From: Mesorhizobium sp. B4-1-3 | Lineage (GTDB): Bacteria > Pseudomonadota > Alphaproteobacteria > Rhizobiales > Rhizobiaceae | Direction: 5' to 3' | Length of the DNA stretch: 64,000 bases | NCBI RefSeq assembly: GCF_006439355.1 | Contig: NZ_VFTG01000004.1 | Coordinates: 62,001-126,000, forward strand | Program-made: the position numbers and the translations under genes | Shown: piece by piece, positions 24,986 through 36,501 of the stretch | How the letters are laid out: every line of letters begins with the position of its first letter | How positions within the stretch are numbered: position 1 is the stretch's first letter | The notes under the pieces: model-generated | The model's database searches: none | Told to the model about the DNA's origin: nothing | Seen by the model: only the letters and a program-made list of their open reading frames with translations

Positions 24986-26512
24986 ATGCCTTTGCAACGC
25001 TCGAACACAGCGGATAAATTTATTGTGGACCGCCGTAAACCGCACCGCAACAGCGATGTGGCGCGCGCGGTGCGCAAGACGCGCGACCGCCTTTCGCAGC
25101 AGGCGGGCAGTCTCGACTTCGACCGTGAACTGCTGAAGCTGCATGCCCGCACCATGGTGGTCAGCGCGGTCGCTATCCCCCTGCTGGTGCTTGCGGTAGC
25201 GGCCATCGGCCGGCTGGCAGGCCTGGACAGCCAGATCACCATCTGGGCCTTGGCGACGCTGCTTTGCTACACGATCGTCGCCTTCATGGCGCGTCGCGTG
25301 GAGCGGACCGAGGCGGCCGAGCTCGACCCAGCGCAGACGCGCCGCGACTTCCTGATCGGCCATTTCCTATGCGGCCTTGGCTGGGCCTGGTTCGCCTGGA
25401 TCGGTTGCAACACATGCCAGATCGACCAGTTCCATGTGGCCAAGGCCATGGTGATCCTGGTCGCCATGGCGATGACGGCGGTCTTAGCCTCCTCGCTTGG
25501 CGGCGCCCTGTTCGCGACCTTCGCCATTCCCGTTGCCGTTTATGTCTACACCATCATGCGTCTGTGGACGCCGATCGAAGCCACGATGGCGGCATTGCTC
25601 ATCGCAGCACTTCCCTTCTTCGGTTACGTCGCACGCCACCTCAACCAGGCGTCGTTGATGGTGCTGTCCTTCCGCTCGGAGAAGGACGCGCTGATTGCCG
25701 AAGTGGAGACGGCAAAATCGATGTCGGACGAGGCAAGGCGGCGTGCCGAGGACGCCAACCTGGCGAAATCGCGTTTTCTCGCCTCCATGAGCCACGAGCT
25801 CAGGACGCCGCTAAACGCCATCCTTGGCTTCTCCGAAGTGATGGCCAATGAAGTGCTGGGTCCGATGAACAATCCGACCTATCGCGACTATGCCCATGAC
25901 GTGCATGAGTCCGGCCAGCACCTGCTCGACCTGATCAACGAGATCCTCGACCTGTCGCGCATCGAGGCCGGCCGCTACCAGCTCAACGAGGAGCCGGTGG
26001 TGCTGGTGACCATCGTCGAGGACTGCTGCCACATGATGGAGCTGCGCGCCCGCAACAAGGACATCCGCATCATCCAGGAATTCGAGGAGACCTTGCCGCG
26101 CCTCTTCGCCGACGAGCGCGCCGTCCGGCAGATCACGCTCAACCTTCTGTCCAATTCGATCAAGTTCACCCCGTCCGGCGGCGAAGTGCGCGTGCGTGTC
26201 GGCTGGACCGCCGGCGGCGGCCAGTACATTTCGATCAAGGACAACGGCCCGGGCATACCGGACGAGGAAATCCCGGTGGTGCTTTCCGCTTTCGGCCAGG
26301 GCTCGATCGCCATCAAGAGCGCCGAACAGGGAACCGGCCTCGGCCTGCCGATCGTGCAGGGGCTGCTTGCCATGCATGGCGGCACATTCGAGCTTCATTC
26401 CAAGCTGCGCGAGGGCACCGAGGCGATCGCCATCTTTCCGCTGAGCCGGGTGATGGAGGAACTGCCGGCCCTACCGACCAAGGCTGTCGCGGCAACGCGC
26501 GGACGCCGCTAA
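24986..26512 (+). CDS. Membrane sensor histidine kinase (orphan)
   Basis: 508 residues. Residues about 55-225 hold six or so membrane helices. A short coiled coil follows, then the H box SHELRTPLNAILGFSEVMANEVLGPM with the phospho-His. The ATPase domain has NLLSNSIKFTP (N box), DNGPGIP (G1) and GTGLGLPIVQGLLAMHGG (G2). No receiver domain or adjacent response regulator gene is seen. The H-box wording is that of PdhS/DivL-like alphaproteobacterial kinases, so input into cell-cycle or envelope signalling is possible but unproven. It is convergent with cobT. Confidence 0.92.
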   Translation: MPLQRSNTADKFIVDRRKPHRNSDVARAVRKTRDRLSQQAGSLDFDRELLKLHARTMVVSAVAIPLLVLAVAAIGRLAGLDSQITIWALATLLCYTIVAFMARRVERTEAAELDPAQTRRDFLIGHFLCGLGWAWFAWIGCNTCQIDQFHVAKAMVILVAMAMTAVLASSLGGALFATFAIPVAVYVYTIMRLWTPIEATMAALLIAALPFFGYVARHLNQASLMVLSFRSEKDALIAEVETAKSMSDEARRRAEDANLAKSRFLASMSHELRTPLNAILGFSEVMANEVLGPMNNPTYRDYAHDVHESGQHLLDLINEILDLSRIEAGRYQLNEEPVVLVTIVEDCCHMMELRARNKDIRIIQEFEETLPRLFADERAVRQITLNLLSNSIKFTPSGGEVRVRVGWTAGGGQYISIKDNGPGIPDEEIPVVLSAFGQGSIAIKSAEQGTGLGLPIVQGLLAMHGGTFELHSKLREGTEAIAIFPLSRVMEELPALPTKAVAATRGRR

Positions 26513-26528
26513 AGCGCTCTTGGAGCCT

Positions 26529-27524
26529 TTAACGGCGGACGGCCGCCGCCATGCCCGAACTCGTCAACGCCGCGGCCTTGACGATACCGGCGGCGAGAGC
26601 CGCGCCTACGCCTTCGCCATGGCTGATGCCGAAATCGAGCAGCGGCCGCAGTCCGAGCCTCTCGGCCGCCTTGCCGTGGCCAGCCTCCGGCGACAGGTTG
26701 GCAAGCAGGCAATGATCGAGCGAGACTGGATTGGCCGCATGCAAAACCGCGGCCGCCGCGGTCGCCACGAACCCGTCGAGCAGGACGGGGATCTTTTCCA
26801 TGCGCGCCGCCAGAATGGCGCCGCAGATCGCCGCGAATTCGCGTCCGCCGACCCTGCGCAGAGCCTCGAGCGGATCGCTGAGGCCGGAACCATGAAACGC
26901 CAGCGCCCGATCGACAACCTCGGCTTTTCGCGCCATCGTCGCCGCATCGGCGCCGGACCCCGGCCCAACCCAATCCGTCCCCTTGCCGCCGAACAGCGCG
27001 GCGCAAAGGGCAGCCGCAATGGTCGAATTGCCGACGCCGAGATCGCCAAGGCACAGAAGATCGGCGCCGCCCGCGACTGCCTCCATGCCGAAGGCCATGG
27101 TGGCGGCGCAGCCGCGCTCATCGAGCGCATCCTCCTCGGTGATGTCGCCCGTGGGGATATCCAAGGCCAGATCGAAGACTTTCAGGCCGAGATCGTTGGC
27201 GATGCAGACCTGGTTGATCGCGGCCCCGCCGGCGGCGCAGAGCTCGACTTCATCGGCGGTCGCGGCAACACGCCGCGGCGAAATGCCATGGCTGACGGCA
27301 CCGTGATTGCCGGCGAAGATCGCCATCAGCGGCCGATTGATCGCCGGCGGTGCGCGCCCGCTCCAGGTGGCAATCCAGGCCGCGATGTCCTCGATTCGTC
27401 CCAGCGATCCTTTCGGCTTGTCCGCCTTGGCGAACAGTGCCCGGACGCGGCCGCCCGCCGCGTCATCGGCCGGCGGCAGGGCCGCCAGGAGGCTTCGGAA
27501 ATCGTCGAAAGGCTGAGCAGGCAT
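26529..27524 (-). CDS. cobT: Nicotinate-nucleotide--dimethylbenzimidazole phosphoribosyltransferase
   Basis: 331 residues (called CobU in some alphaproteobacterial naming). Motifs: KPKGSLGRIEDIAAWIA, FAGNHGAVSHGISP, GDLGVGNSTIAAALCAAL, and the catalytic Glu in DFGISHGEGVGAALA. It activates the lower base for cobalamin nucleotide-loop assembly. No B12-riboswitch box is visible in the 165 bp upstream, and no other cob gene is adjacent. Confidence 0.95.
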   Translation of the reverse strand: MPAQPFDDFRSLLAALPPADDAAGGRVRALFAKADKPKGSLGRIEDIAAWIATWSGRAPPAINRPLMAIFAGNHGAVSHGISPRRVAATADEVELCAAGGAAINQVCIANDLGLKVFDLALDIPTGDITEEDALDERGCAATMAFGMEAVAGGADLLCLGDLGVGNSTIAAALCAALFGGKGTDWVGPGSGADAATMARKAEVVDRALAFHGSGLSDPLEALRRVGGREFAAICGAILAARMEKIPVLLDGFVATAAAAVLHAANPVSLDHCLLANLSPEAGHGKAAERLGLRPLLDFGISHGEGVGAALAAGIVKAAALTSSGMAAAVRR

Positions 27525-27689
27525 TTATGTCGGTCGCGGTTCGTTGCGAAAATCGCAAGCGGCATAGCCGCCTTCTCCCGCCGGCACAACCGCCTGACGA
27601 TGCCGCGAACGCGGTGCCTTGCGGCGCAATAAGGAGGGCTTGCATTGCTCGGGCGGTTGCACCATGTGGGATGAAGCCAAGAGAACAGC

Positions 27690-27920
27690 ATGACCGCCAT
27701 CGAATCCCCCTGCATCCTGGTCTGTTCGATCGATATGAAAACCGGCTTCTGTTTCGGTTGCGGCCGCACGCGTGACGAAATTTCCAGCTGGCTCACGATG
27801 ACCCCCGAAACGCGCCGGGCGGTAATGGCCGAACTGCCGGCACGGCTCGAAACGGTCGAGCGACGGCCGCGCCGCGAGACCCGGCGTGCCCGCATGGCGC
27901 GCGAGCGCGGCCTTTTGTGA
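27690..27920 (+). CDS. DUF1289 small cysteine protein
   Basis: 76 residues. Four cysteines (C8, C12, C21, C24) in CILVCSIDMKTGFCFGCGRT are the hallmark of DUF1289, probably binding Fe-S or zinc. A helix WLTMTPETRRAVMAELPARL and an Arg-rich tail follow. The next gene starts 10 bp downstream, so the two are likely co-transcribed. Confidence 0.88.
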   Translation: MTAIESPCILVCSIDMKTGFCFGCGRTRDEISSWLTMTPETRRAVMAELPARLETVERRPRRETRRARMARERGLL

Positions 27921-27930
27921 GAAGAAACCG

Positions 27931-28635
27931 ATGAACCGCCTGTTCTGGATCGTCATGGCGGCGATCGGCGTCGGGCTCGTGCTGCTCATGCTCAACAATT
28001 CGGCCGGCCACACTTTCGGCATGAACAACAATGACTTCGGCCGACTGATCTGGGTCGGCGTGCTGGTGATGGTGATCGGCGCGAGCCTGCTCCGCTCGGG
28101 CCGGCCGCTGGGCGACATGGCACGCAATATCGGCGTCTGGGCCGCGCTGATCCTCGTGCTGATCGCCGGTTATCAATATCGCTACGAGCTGCAGGACGTC
28201 GCGAGCCGCGTGACGGCCGGCTTCGTGCCCGGCAGTCCGCTGGCGCTCGGCATGGAGAACGGCCGTCCCACCGTCACGCTCGACAAGGCCGACAACGGCC
28301 ATTTCGAGGCCCGCATCCTGGTCAACGGCACGCCGGTGCGGGCCGTGGTCGACACCGGCGCGACCAGTACGGTGCTGACGTCGGAAGATGCCCAGGCCGC
28401 GGGCTTCAACCCTGCGGCGCTCAGCTACAGCATCGACGTCTCCACCGCCAACGGCATGGCGCGGGCGGCGACGGTCAGGACCGACGAGGTGGCGATCGGC
28501 GGTATCGTGCGCAAGGATATGTCGGTGATGGTCGCCGCGCCCGGCATGCTGGACCAGAGCCTGCTCGGCATGAACTTCATCGGCTCGTTGTCGGGTTTCG
28601 ACGTGCGCGGCGACCGCATGATCCTGCGGGACTGA
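27931..28635 (+). CDS. Membrane-bound retropepsin-like aspartic protease (TIGR02281 type)
   Basis: 234 residues from the ATG at 27931. Three hydrophobic segments (5-22, 38-54, 68-84) precede a single pepsin-like lobe with VVDTGATSTVLT (Asp141-Thr-Gly) and LLGMNFIGSL. It must dimerise to form an active site. Members are conserved in alphaproteobacteria and reported next to DUF1289 genes, as here. The substrate is unknown; the catalytic part probably faces the periplasm. Confidence 0.88.
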   Translation: MNRLFWIVMAAIGVGLVLLMLNNSAGHTFGMNNNDFGRLIWVGVLVMVIGASLLRSGRPLGDMARNIGVWAALILVLIAGYQYRYELQDVASRVTAGFVPGSPLALGMENGRPTVTLDKADNGHFEARILVNGTPVRAVVDTGATSTVLTSEDAQAAGFNPAALSYSIDVSTANGMARAATVRTDEVAIGGIVRKDMSVMVAAPGMLDQSLLGMNFIGSLSGFDVRGDRMILRD

Positions 28636-28642
28636 TTAAAGA

Positions 28643-29650
28643 TCAGGCTGCCTCGGCTTCCGCGGCCGTGAAATCAATCGCCGCGAATGCGGTCTTCAGC
28701 ACCTCCGGGCCGGCACCGGGTTTGTTCGCGTCGGTGGAAAGAATCTGTCGGAAACGTCGCGCACCGGGCAAGCCGTGGAACAGCCCGACCATATGGCGGG
28801 TGATGTGGCCGAGCCGCCCACCCCGCTCGATGTGGCGCGCGGCATAGCCGGCCATGGCGTCGATCAGCGCCGGATAGTCGAAGCCGGCAGCCGCCTCGCC
28901 GTAGAAAGCAGCATCGACGCCGATGAGGATGCCCGGCATATGATAGGAGGCGCGGCCGAGCATCGCGCCGTCGACGTGGGAAAGATGCGTCGACGCCTCG
29001 CCAAGCGATTGAATACCGCCGTTGATGCCGATGAATTCGTCCGGCTTTCTGGCCTTCAACCGGTAGACCCGCGGATAGTCGAGTGGCGGGATGTCGCGGT
29101 TCTCCTTGGGGCTCAACCCCTCCAGCCAGGCCTTGCGGGCATGCACCCAGAGCGCTTCGGCGCCGGCGGCTAGCACGCCGTCGGCGAGGGCGTCGAGCGC
29201 GGGCTCCGGGTCCTGATCGTCGACGCCGATGCGGCATTTGACCGTGACCGGGATTTTCACCGAAGCCTTCATCGCCGCGACGCATTCGGCGACCAGTGCG
29301 GGCGTCTTCATCAGGCAGGCGCCGAACGTCCCCGACTGGACTCGGTCTGACGGGCAGCCGACATTGAGGTTGATCTCGTCATAGCCGAAGGCTTCGCCGA
29401 TCCGAGCGGCTTCGGCGAGCTTTGCCGGATCCGATCCGCCGAGTTGCAGCGCGACGGGATGTTCTACAGCGTCGAAACCGAGCAGTCGCTCGCGCGCGCC
29501 TTGGATGACCGCGTCCGCCACCACCATTTCGGTGTAAAGCAGCGCGCGGCGCGTCAACTGGCGGTGGAAGAACCGGCAATGCCTGTCCGTCCAATCCATC
29601 ATCGGGGCCACGGCGAGCCGGACCTTTTTGTAATCGCTGCTCTTGTCCAT
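28643..29650 (-). CDS. dusA: tRNA-dihydrouridine(20/20a) synthase DusA
   Basis: 335 residues from the ATG at 29650, with GTG at 29653 just before. FMN-binding barrel: LAVAPMMDWTDRHCRFFHRQ, catalytic Cys in INLNVGCPSDRVQSGTFGACLM, IPVTVKCRIGVDD, VHARKAWLEGLSPKENR. It reduces uridine in the tRNA D-loop. It is convergent with the aspartic protease, 7 bp apart. Confidence 0.95.
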   Translation of the reverse strand: MDKSSDYKKVRLAVAPMMDWTDRHCRFFHRQLTRRALLYTEMVVADAVIQGARERLLGFDAVEHPVALQLGGSDPAKLAEAARIGEAFGYDEINLNVGCPSDRVQSGTFGACLMKTPALVAECVAAMKASVKIPVTVKCRIGVDDQDPEPALDALADGVLAAGAEALWVHARKAWLEGLSPKENRDIPPLDYPRVYRLKARKPDEFIGINGGIQSLGEASTHLSHVDGAMLGRASYHMPGILIGVDAAFYGEAAAGFDYPALIDAMAGYAARHIERGGRLGHITRHMVGLFHGLPGARRFRQILSTDANKPGAGPEVLKTAFAAIDFTAAEAEAA

Positions 29651-29851
29651 CACGTCCGGCGAATTTCAGAGCCTCGATGAAAGAGACACCGCGCACACAT
29701 AAGCGATTTCGCGACGATTTCCTACCGCGAGCCTGGGGAGCACAACGCGGAAGAGACGCACCAACGCGGCCTTGCTGGGCCGAGCAGTTGAACAAACAGC
29801 CGCCACGCCAGTCAGGCGCAGCGTTCCCAATTTACGAATAGCGGCTCGCGC

Positions 29852-30154
29852 CTAACGCCTCAAGGCGTAGACATTATCCATCGGCGCGCCGCCCAACGGC
29901 AGCGCCATATCGTCGTCGAGGAGCCGGGTGATGCGGGCAAAGCCGACAAAGGCTTTCCGCGCTTCCTCGGCCGACATCTTGCCCGACATAGCCGCCGCGC
30001 AGCAATTCAGCGCGCATTGGTAAACCGGGCCGCGTCGTCCCGTGGGCCACTTCCGCAGGAACACCATCGCCTCGGAGACGCTATCGACTTCCTCCACAGG
30101 GTATCCCTGCCCACGCGCAATTCGCACTGGGGTAAAGAAATGCAAGCGATCCAT
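29852..30154 (-). CDS. DUF982 domain protein
   Basis: 100 residues with GGGAGG before the ATG. DUF982 pattern: an N-terminal strand VRIARGQGYPVEEVDSVSEAMVFLRKWP followed by helices (YQCALNCCAAAMSG, SAEEARKAFVGFARIT). It is a small cytosolic protein frequent in rhizobia; function unknown. Confidence 0.8.
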   Translation of the reverse strand: MDRLHFFTPVRIARGQGYPVEEVDSVSEAMVFLRKWPTGRRGPVYQCALNCCAAAMSGKMSAEEARKAFVGFARITRLLDDDMALPLGGAPMDNVYALRR

Positions 30155-30459
30155 GATTATCCTCCCGGTCGGCCGCAGAGCGGTCGAACCCCACTAAACG
30201 CACGTCTCGCTGATCGGTTCCAAACAAATTTGATTGCCGATGGAAAAAATCTGCAACCATCAGGTCGCGCCCGGCATGCGGGAAAGATCTGGCGACTCGG
30301 GCTGGCTGCCAGCCGGGCGCCCTCGGACAACGGCGATTCTCGTTGAATGTCTTTAAGGCGAAAGCCGGCAAATGGGTTGCTTGCCGGTTCCCCAGGGTCA
30401 GGCTTAACCTTCATGGTCAAACGCGTGAGGGCGCGTTTTGGAAAAGGGGAACACTTGCA
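30155..30459. other. Intergenic region upstream of the NCS1 permease
   Basis: 305 bp between divergent genes. A hairpin CCGGCAA (30365-30371) / TTGCCGG (30381-30387) is the only clear structure. I see no convincing gene, operator pair or promoter consensus. Confidence 0.5.
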
Positions 30460-31917
30460 ATGACCATTCAAGGCGCCTCGCCCGACCTCTACAACGAGGA
30501 TCTGGCTCCCGCAACGGTCAGGAACTGGGGACCGTTTTCGATCTTCAACGTCTGGACCTCGGACGTCCACAGCCTCTGGGGCTACTATCTGGCCGCCAGC
30601 CTGTTTCTGTTCTGTGGCGGTTTCGTCAACTTCATCATCGCCATCGGCATCGGCTCGCTGATCATCTACGGCCTGATGAACCTGGTCGGCTATGCCGGGG
30701 TGAAGACCGGCGTGCCCTACCCCGTGCTTGCCCGAGCCTCCTTTGGCATTTGGGGCGCCAACGTCCCGGCCTTGGTCCGCGCCATCGTCGCCTGCTTCTG
30801 GTACGGCGCCCAGACGGCTGCGGCGTCGGGCGCGATCGTCGCGCTGCTGACGCGCCTGCAATGGTTCGACGAGTTCAACAAGAGCTCGCATCTTCTCGGG
30901 CATTCGACCCTGGAGGTGATCTGCTTCGTCATCATCTGGACGCTGCAGCTGCTGATCATCCAGAAGGGCATGGAAACTGTCCGCCGCTTCCAGGATTGGG
31001 CCGGCCCGGCTGTCTGGATCATGATGCTGATCCTCGCCATTTTTCTTTGCGTGAAGTCCGGCACTTTCGCCTTCACCAGCGACATCCCGATGGATGTGCT
31101 GCTGGACAAGACCAAGGACGCCGGCGTTCCTGGCGAGCCTGGGTCCTGGACCGCCCTGTTCGCGGTGGCGGCGATCTGGGTCACCTACTTCTCGGCGCTC
31201 TATCTCAACTTCTGCGACTTCGCCCGCTACGCGCCGGACAATGCGGCTTTGCGCAAGGGCAACATCTGGGGCCTGCCGGTCAACCTCATCCTGTTCTCGC
31301 TGGTGGCCGGCGTCACCACGATCGCGGCCTATGACGTCTATCACGAGGTGCTTCTGCATCCCGACCAGATCTCGGCCAAGTTCGACAGCTGGTTCCTGGC
31401 CGCACTTGCCGCGCTGACCTTCGCCGTGGCGACGCTGGGCATCAACGTGGTGGCCAATTTCGTCTCGCCGGCCTTCGACTTCTCCAACGTCTTCCCGCGC
31501 CAGATCGACTTCAAGAAGGGCGGCTACATCGCGGCGCTGATCGCCCTCGTGCTCTATCCCTTCGCGCCATGGGAAGGCAGCGCCGCGTCCTTCGTCAACA
31601 TCATCGGCGCGACGATGGGACCGATCTTCGGCGTGATGATGGTCGACTACTATCTGATCCGCAAAAGCGAGGTCGACGTCGAGGCGCTCTACCGCGAGGA
31701 CGGCGAGTTCCGTTTCCAGAGCGGCTGGCATGTCAACGCCTTCATCGCCGCCGGCATCGGCGCCATCTTCTCCTCGATCCTGCCCAACTTCACCAACTGG
31801 CTTCCGTCCTGGTGGGGCGTCTATGGCTGGTTCTTCGGCGTGACGATCGCCGGCGCCGTCTACTACGCGCTGCGCAGCATGGCGCTTGGCGCGGGTGCGA
31901 AGGTGGCGAAGGCCTGA
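30460..31917 (+). CDS. NCS1 family nucleobase/allantoin-type permease
   Basis: 485 residues from the ATG at 30460 with AAGGGGA upstream; the longer frame to 30343 has no support. About 12 helices. NCS1 signatures: NEDLAPATVRNWGPFSIFNVWTSDVHS at the N-terminus and RASFGIWGANVPALVRAIVACFWYG. It imports a nucleobase, hydantoin or allantoin with a cation. No catabolic gene is adjacent to fix the substrate. Confidence 0.93.
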   Translation: MTIQGASPDLYNEDLAPATVRNWGPFSIFNVWTSDVHSLWGYYLAASLFLFCGGFVNFIIAIGIGSLIIYGLMNLVGYAGVKTGVPYPVLARASFGIWGANVPALVRAIVACFWYGAQTAAASGAIVALLTRLQWFDEFNKSSHLLGHSTLEVICFVIIWTLQLLIIQKGMETVRRFQDWAGPAVWIMMLILAIFLCVKSGTFAFTSDIPMDVLLDKTKDAGVPGEPGSWTALFAVAAIWVTYFSALYLNFCDFARYAPDNAALRKGNIWGLPVNLILFSLVAGVTTIAAYDVYHEVLLHPDQISAKFDSWFLAALAALTFAVATLGINVVANFVSPAFDFSNVFPRQIDFKKGGYIAALIALVLYPFAPWEGSAASFVNIIGATMGPIFGVMMVDYYLIRKSEVDVEALYREDGEFRFQSGWHVNAFIAAGIGAIFSSILPNFTNWLPSWWGVYGWFFGVTIAGAVYYALRSMALGAGAKVAKA

Positions 31918-31921
31918 AACA

Positions 31922-32536
<615 letters not shown>

Positions 32537-32558
32537 GGCCGATGTGCGGGCCGGTCGC

Positions 32559-34199
<1,641 letters not shown>

Positions 34200-34274
34200 T
34201 TAACGCGGCCTGATTGATTCCGCCAGAGAAAAAACCGCCGCGAAGGCTTTTTCCCAAAATGGCGCCGGTGCCTC

Positions 34275-34325
34275 TAGAGCATGATCCCGAAAAGTGGAAA
34301 CCGGTTTTCGGGAAAGATCATGCTC
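34275..34325. repeat. Palindromic repeat, GAGCATGATC family
   Basis: TAGAGCATGATC at 34275 pairs with GATCATGCTC ending at 34325 around CCGAAAAGTGG / CCGGTTTTCGG. It is the same family as 9621-9669. It lies in the 217-bp gap between the L,D-transpeptidase and pyrG genes. Confidence 0.85.
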
Positions 34326-34350
34326 CAAACAAGGAACAGCCTTGGATTCG

Positions 34351-34385
34351 GTCAAAACAAAAGGGCCGGCGGTGCCGGCCCTTTC
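34351..34385 (-). terminator. Intrinsic terminator of the L,D-transpeptidase gene
   Basis: The perfect stem AAAGGGCCGGC / GCCGGCCCTTT (34360-34384) has a 3-nt loop. Read on the minus strand it is followed by TTTTGTTTT. It is the clearest rho-independent terminator in the window and separates this gene from pyrG. Confidence 0.9.
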
Positions 34386-34404
34386 GGCAGTTTGATGGAA
34401 ATCG

Positions 34405-35535
34405 TTAGATAATAACGACCTTGGTACCGATCTTGACGCGGCTGTAGAGGTCCATGACGTGCTCGTTGATCATGCGGAAGCATCCGTTCGACGCGCTGGT
34501 TCCGATCGACTGCGGCGCGATGGTGCCGTGGATGCGCAGATGCGTGTCCTTCTTGCCGTCATAGAGGTAGATAGCGCGCGCGCCGAGCGGATTCTCGCCG
34601 CCGCCGGGCATGCCGTCCTTGTACTGGCCGTAATGCTTCGGCTCGCGCTTCTGCATATCGAGCGTCGGAATCCAGCGCGGCCATTCCTGCTTGTCGCCGA
34701 CAGCCACCGTGCCCTTGAACTGCAAGCCTTCGCGGCCGACAGCGATGGCATAGCGGCGCGCGGTCGAATAGCTCTCGACCAGATAGAGGCGGCGAGCGCT
34801 GGTATCGATGACGATCGTGCCCGGCTCATAGCCGGAGAAGGAGACATCCTGTGGCACGAATTCCGGCTTCACCTTGAAGGGCCGCTTGGCGTCCTTCTTG
34901 GCGAGCGCCGAATCGAGCGCACGGGTCTCGGGCAGATAGTTGATGGAAGTCGCCTGGGCGCCGCCGAAGAGGCCGGCGAACAGCCCGCCGCTGCTCGTCT
35001 GCTTCTGGCCGGGTTGCTCACTGCGCAATTCGCCGTTGTTGCCGGTGGCGGTGACGTTCATGGCTTCCGCCGGGATCGGCTCTTCGGCCTTGACCGGAGC
35101 GAGCGGCGCTATCGGCTCCAGCGGCGCAAGGATCTTGGTGGTCTTCTTGGCAGGCTTGGCGTCGGCAGCTTCGGCCGGAGCGGCCGCGCCACCGCTCTTT
35201 CTGGCGAGCCATTCCTGGCGCGCGGCATCCGCCTTGGCCTTGGCCGCCTCGCGCATCGCCATCTTGCGAGCCTCGAGCGCCTTCTGCTTGGCGGCTTCCT
35301 TGTCGGCCGCGATCTTGGCCTCGAGCTTGCTGATCTGCGCAAGATCCGCCGAGGTCGGACTTTTCTTCTTCTTGAGAAGCCTCAGCTGCGATGCGTCGCT
35401 CTTGGCGGCGACAGGAATTGCGTCGGTCTTCTCAACCGACGGGGAAGTGGCCAGGTTTGCCGGTCCGGCAAGGGCCGAGGAACCCATGCCGAGGACGGCA
35501 CAGAATCCCAGAAGGATTAAGCTGCGAAGCTGCAT
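34405..35535 (-). CDS. L,D-transpeptidase (ErfK/YbiS type) with Lys/Ala-rich linker
   Basis: 376 residues. Signal peptide 1-23 (cleavage after ALA). Residues about 50-130 are a charged Lys/Ala/Glu helix, probably a coiled coil. The YkuD domain covers roughly 235-376 with His336 in IHGT and the active-site box SASNGCFRM, Cys352. The common SHGC is SNGC here, as in many rhizobial paralogues. It would cross-link peptidoglycan or tether outer-membrane components. It has its own terminator. Confidence 0.92.
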   Translation of the reverse strand: MQLRSLILLGFCAVLGMGSSALAGPANLATSPSVEKTDAIPVAAKSDASQLRLLKKKKSPTSADLAQISKLEAKIAADKEAAKQKALEARKMAMREAAKAKADAARQEWLARKSGGAAAPAEAADAKPAKKTTKILAPLEPIAPLAPVKAEEPIPAEAMNVTATGNNGELRSEQPGQKQTSSGGLFAGLFGGAQATSINYLPETRALDSALAKKDAKRPFKVKPEFVPQDVSFSGYEPGTIVIDTSARRLYLVESYSTARRYAIAVGREGLQFKGTVAVGDKQEWPRWIPTLDMQKREPKHYGQYKDGMPGGGENPLGARAIYLYDGKKDTHLRIHGTIAPQSIGTSASNGCFRMINEHVMDLYSRVKIGTKVVII

Positions 35536-35746
35536 GGCGAAGATCCGATTTCAAAGCAAGTTGCCCACGGCGTCGCCCGGCGCCCCCCAAGGACGCCGAA
35601 AAGTGCCGCGCGCAATCTATAATCGATTAGCCGTCATCGCCTCAAGCTGAGGCACGCGCTACGCCCGGTTGAATCTTCGTGATCGGACGCGCATTTGCCG
35701 CGACTGTGTTCAAAGAACCACAGATCGCGGCCCGGTGCTTTTCCGG

Positions 35747-36238
35747 CTACTGGTTTGGAACCTGCGGGGTAACCGGCAAGGTGACGCCGTTGTTTGCCGG
35801 CGGCGTGGCCGGATTCGCAGGCGCCGGAGCGGGCGTCGCCGGGGCCGGCGCGGCGGTGCCATTGGCAAGCGGCGTGGTGGTCGTCGCACCGCCCGACGGG
35901 GCCGCGGGAGCCGCGGGCTTGGAGGCGCCCACCGGTCCGTTGGAACCCGGCAGCTGGTTGAGCACGCCGTTGCCCTGGCTGGACGTCGCCGGGCGGTCGA
36001 GGATGTCGATCGGCTTCTCGCTGTAGCGGGCAAGGATCGACAGCGCCAGCGAAGTCACGAAGAAGGCCGCCGCCAGGATTGCGGTGGCGCGAGTCAGTGC
36101 GTTGGCGGCGCCCCGCGCCGTCATGAAGCCGGAACCGCCGCCGATGCCCAGACCGCCGCCTTCGGAGCGCTGCAGCAGCACCACGCCGACAAGCGCGAGC
36201 ACGACCATGAGGTGGATGACGATCAGTACGGTTTCCAT
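35747..36238 (-). CDS. secG: Preprotein translocase subunit SecG
   Basis: 163 residues. The SecG core is residues 1-75: two helices, with VLLQRSEGGGLGIGGGSGFMTARGAANALTRATAILAA between and into the second. The remaining 85 residues are an Ala/Pro/Thr-rich, probably disordered tail, so the protein is about twice the E. coli length. It assists SecYE protein export. It lies between tpiA and pyrG, the conserved order. Confidence 0.95.
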   Translation of the reverse strand: METVLIVIHLMVVLALVGVVLLQRSEGGGLGIGGGSGFMTARGAANALTRATAILAAAFFVTSLALSILARYSEKPIDILDRPATSSQGNGVLNQLPGSNGPVGASKPAAPAAPSGGATTTTPLANGTAAPAPATPAPAPANPATPPANNGVTLPVTPQVPNQ

Positions 36239-36401
36239 AATTTATCCTGGCGAGGCCAAGCGCTGCCGCGCATACGACCGGTGTTTTGGAGGCGGCTCCT
36301 TACAATGCTTTGGCGGCATTTCCAAGCCCGTGGCCGGGAATATGGGAAGCAATGCGGCCAATACAACGATTTATGCCGCGCAGGCTTGGCAGACGCTCTC
36401 T

Positions 36402-36501
36402 AAAGCATGTCTCCCGAAAGTGGGAACCGGTTTCGGGATAAGACATGCGTAAGATCAAAACCTGAAGCGCATGGAGCGAACCTGAAAGATCGCGGCGCGC
36501 T
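36402..36501. repeat. Palindromic repeat, AAGCATGTC family, with tail
   Basis: AAAGCATGTCTCCCGAAAG pairs with the segment ending AAGACATGCGT at 36450. It is followed by an associated tail of rhizobial type (CCTGAAGCGCATGGAGCGAA...) ending GCGCGCTTTA. It abuts the tpiA stop codon. Confidence 0.75.

Noticed and set aside
27525..27689. Cobalamin riboswitch upstream of cobT
   Set aside because: No B12-box or conserved core is visible on the minus strand in this 165-bp gap.
29654..29851. tRNA or small RNA between dusA and the DUF982 gene
   Set aside because: No T-loop consensus or cloverleaf stems could be found; the gap looks unstructured.
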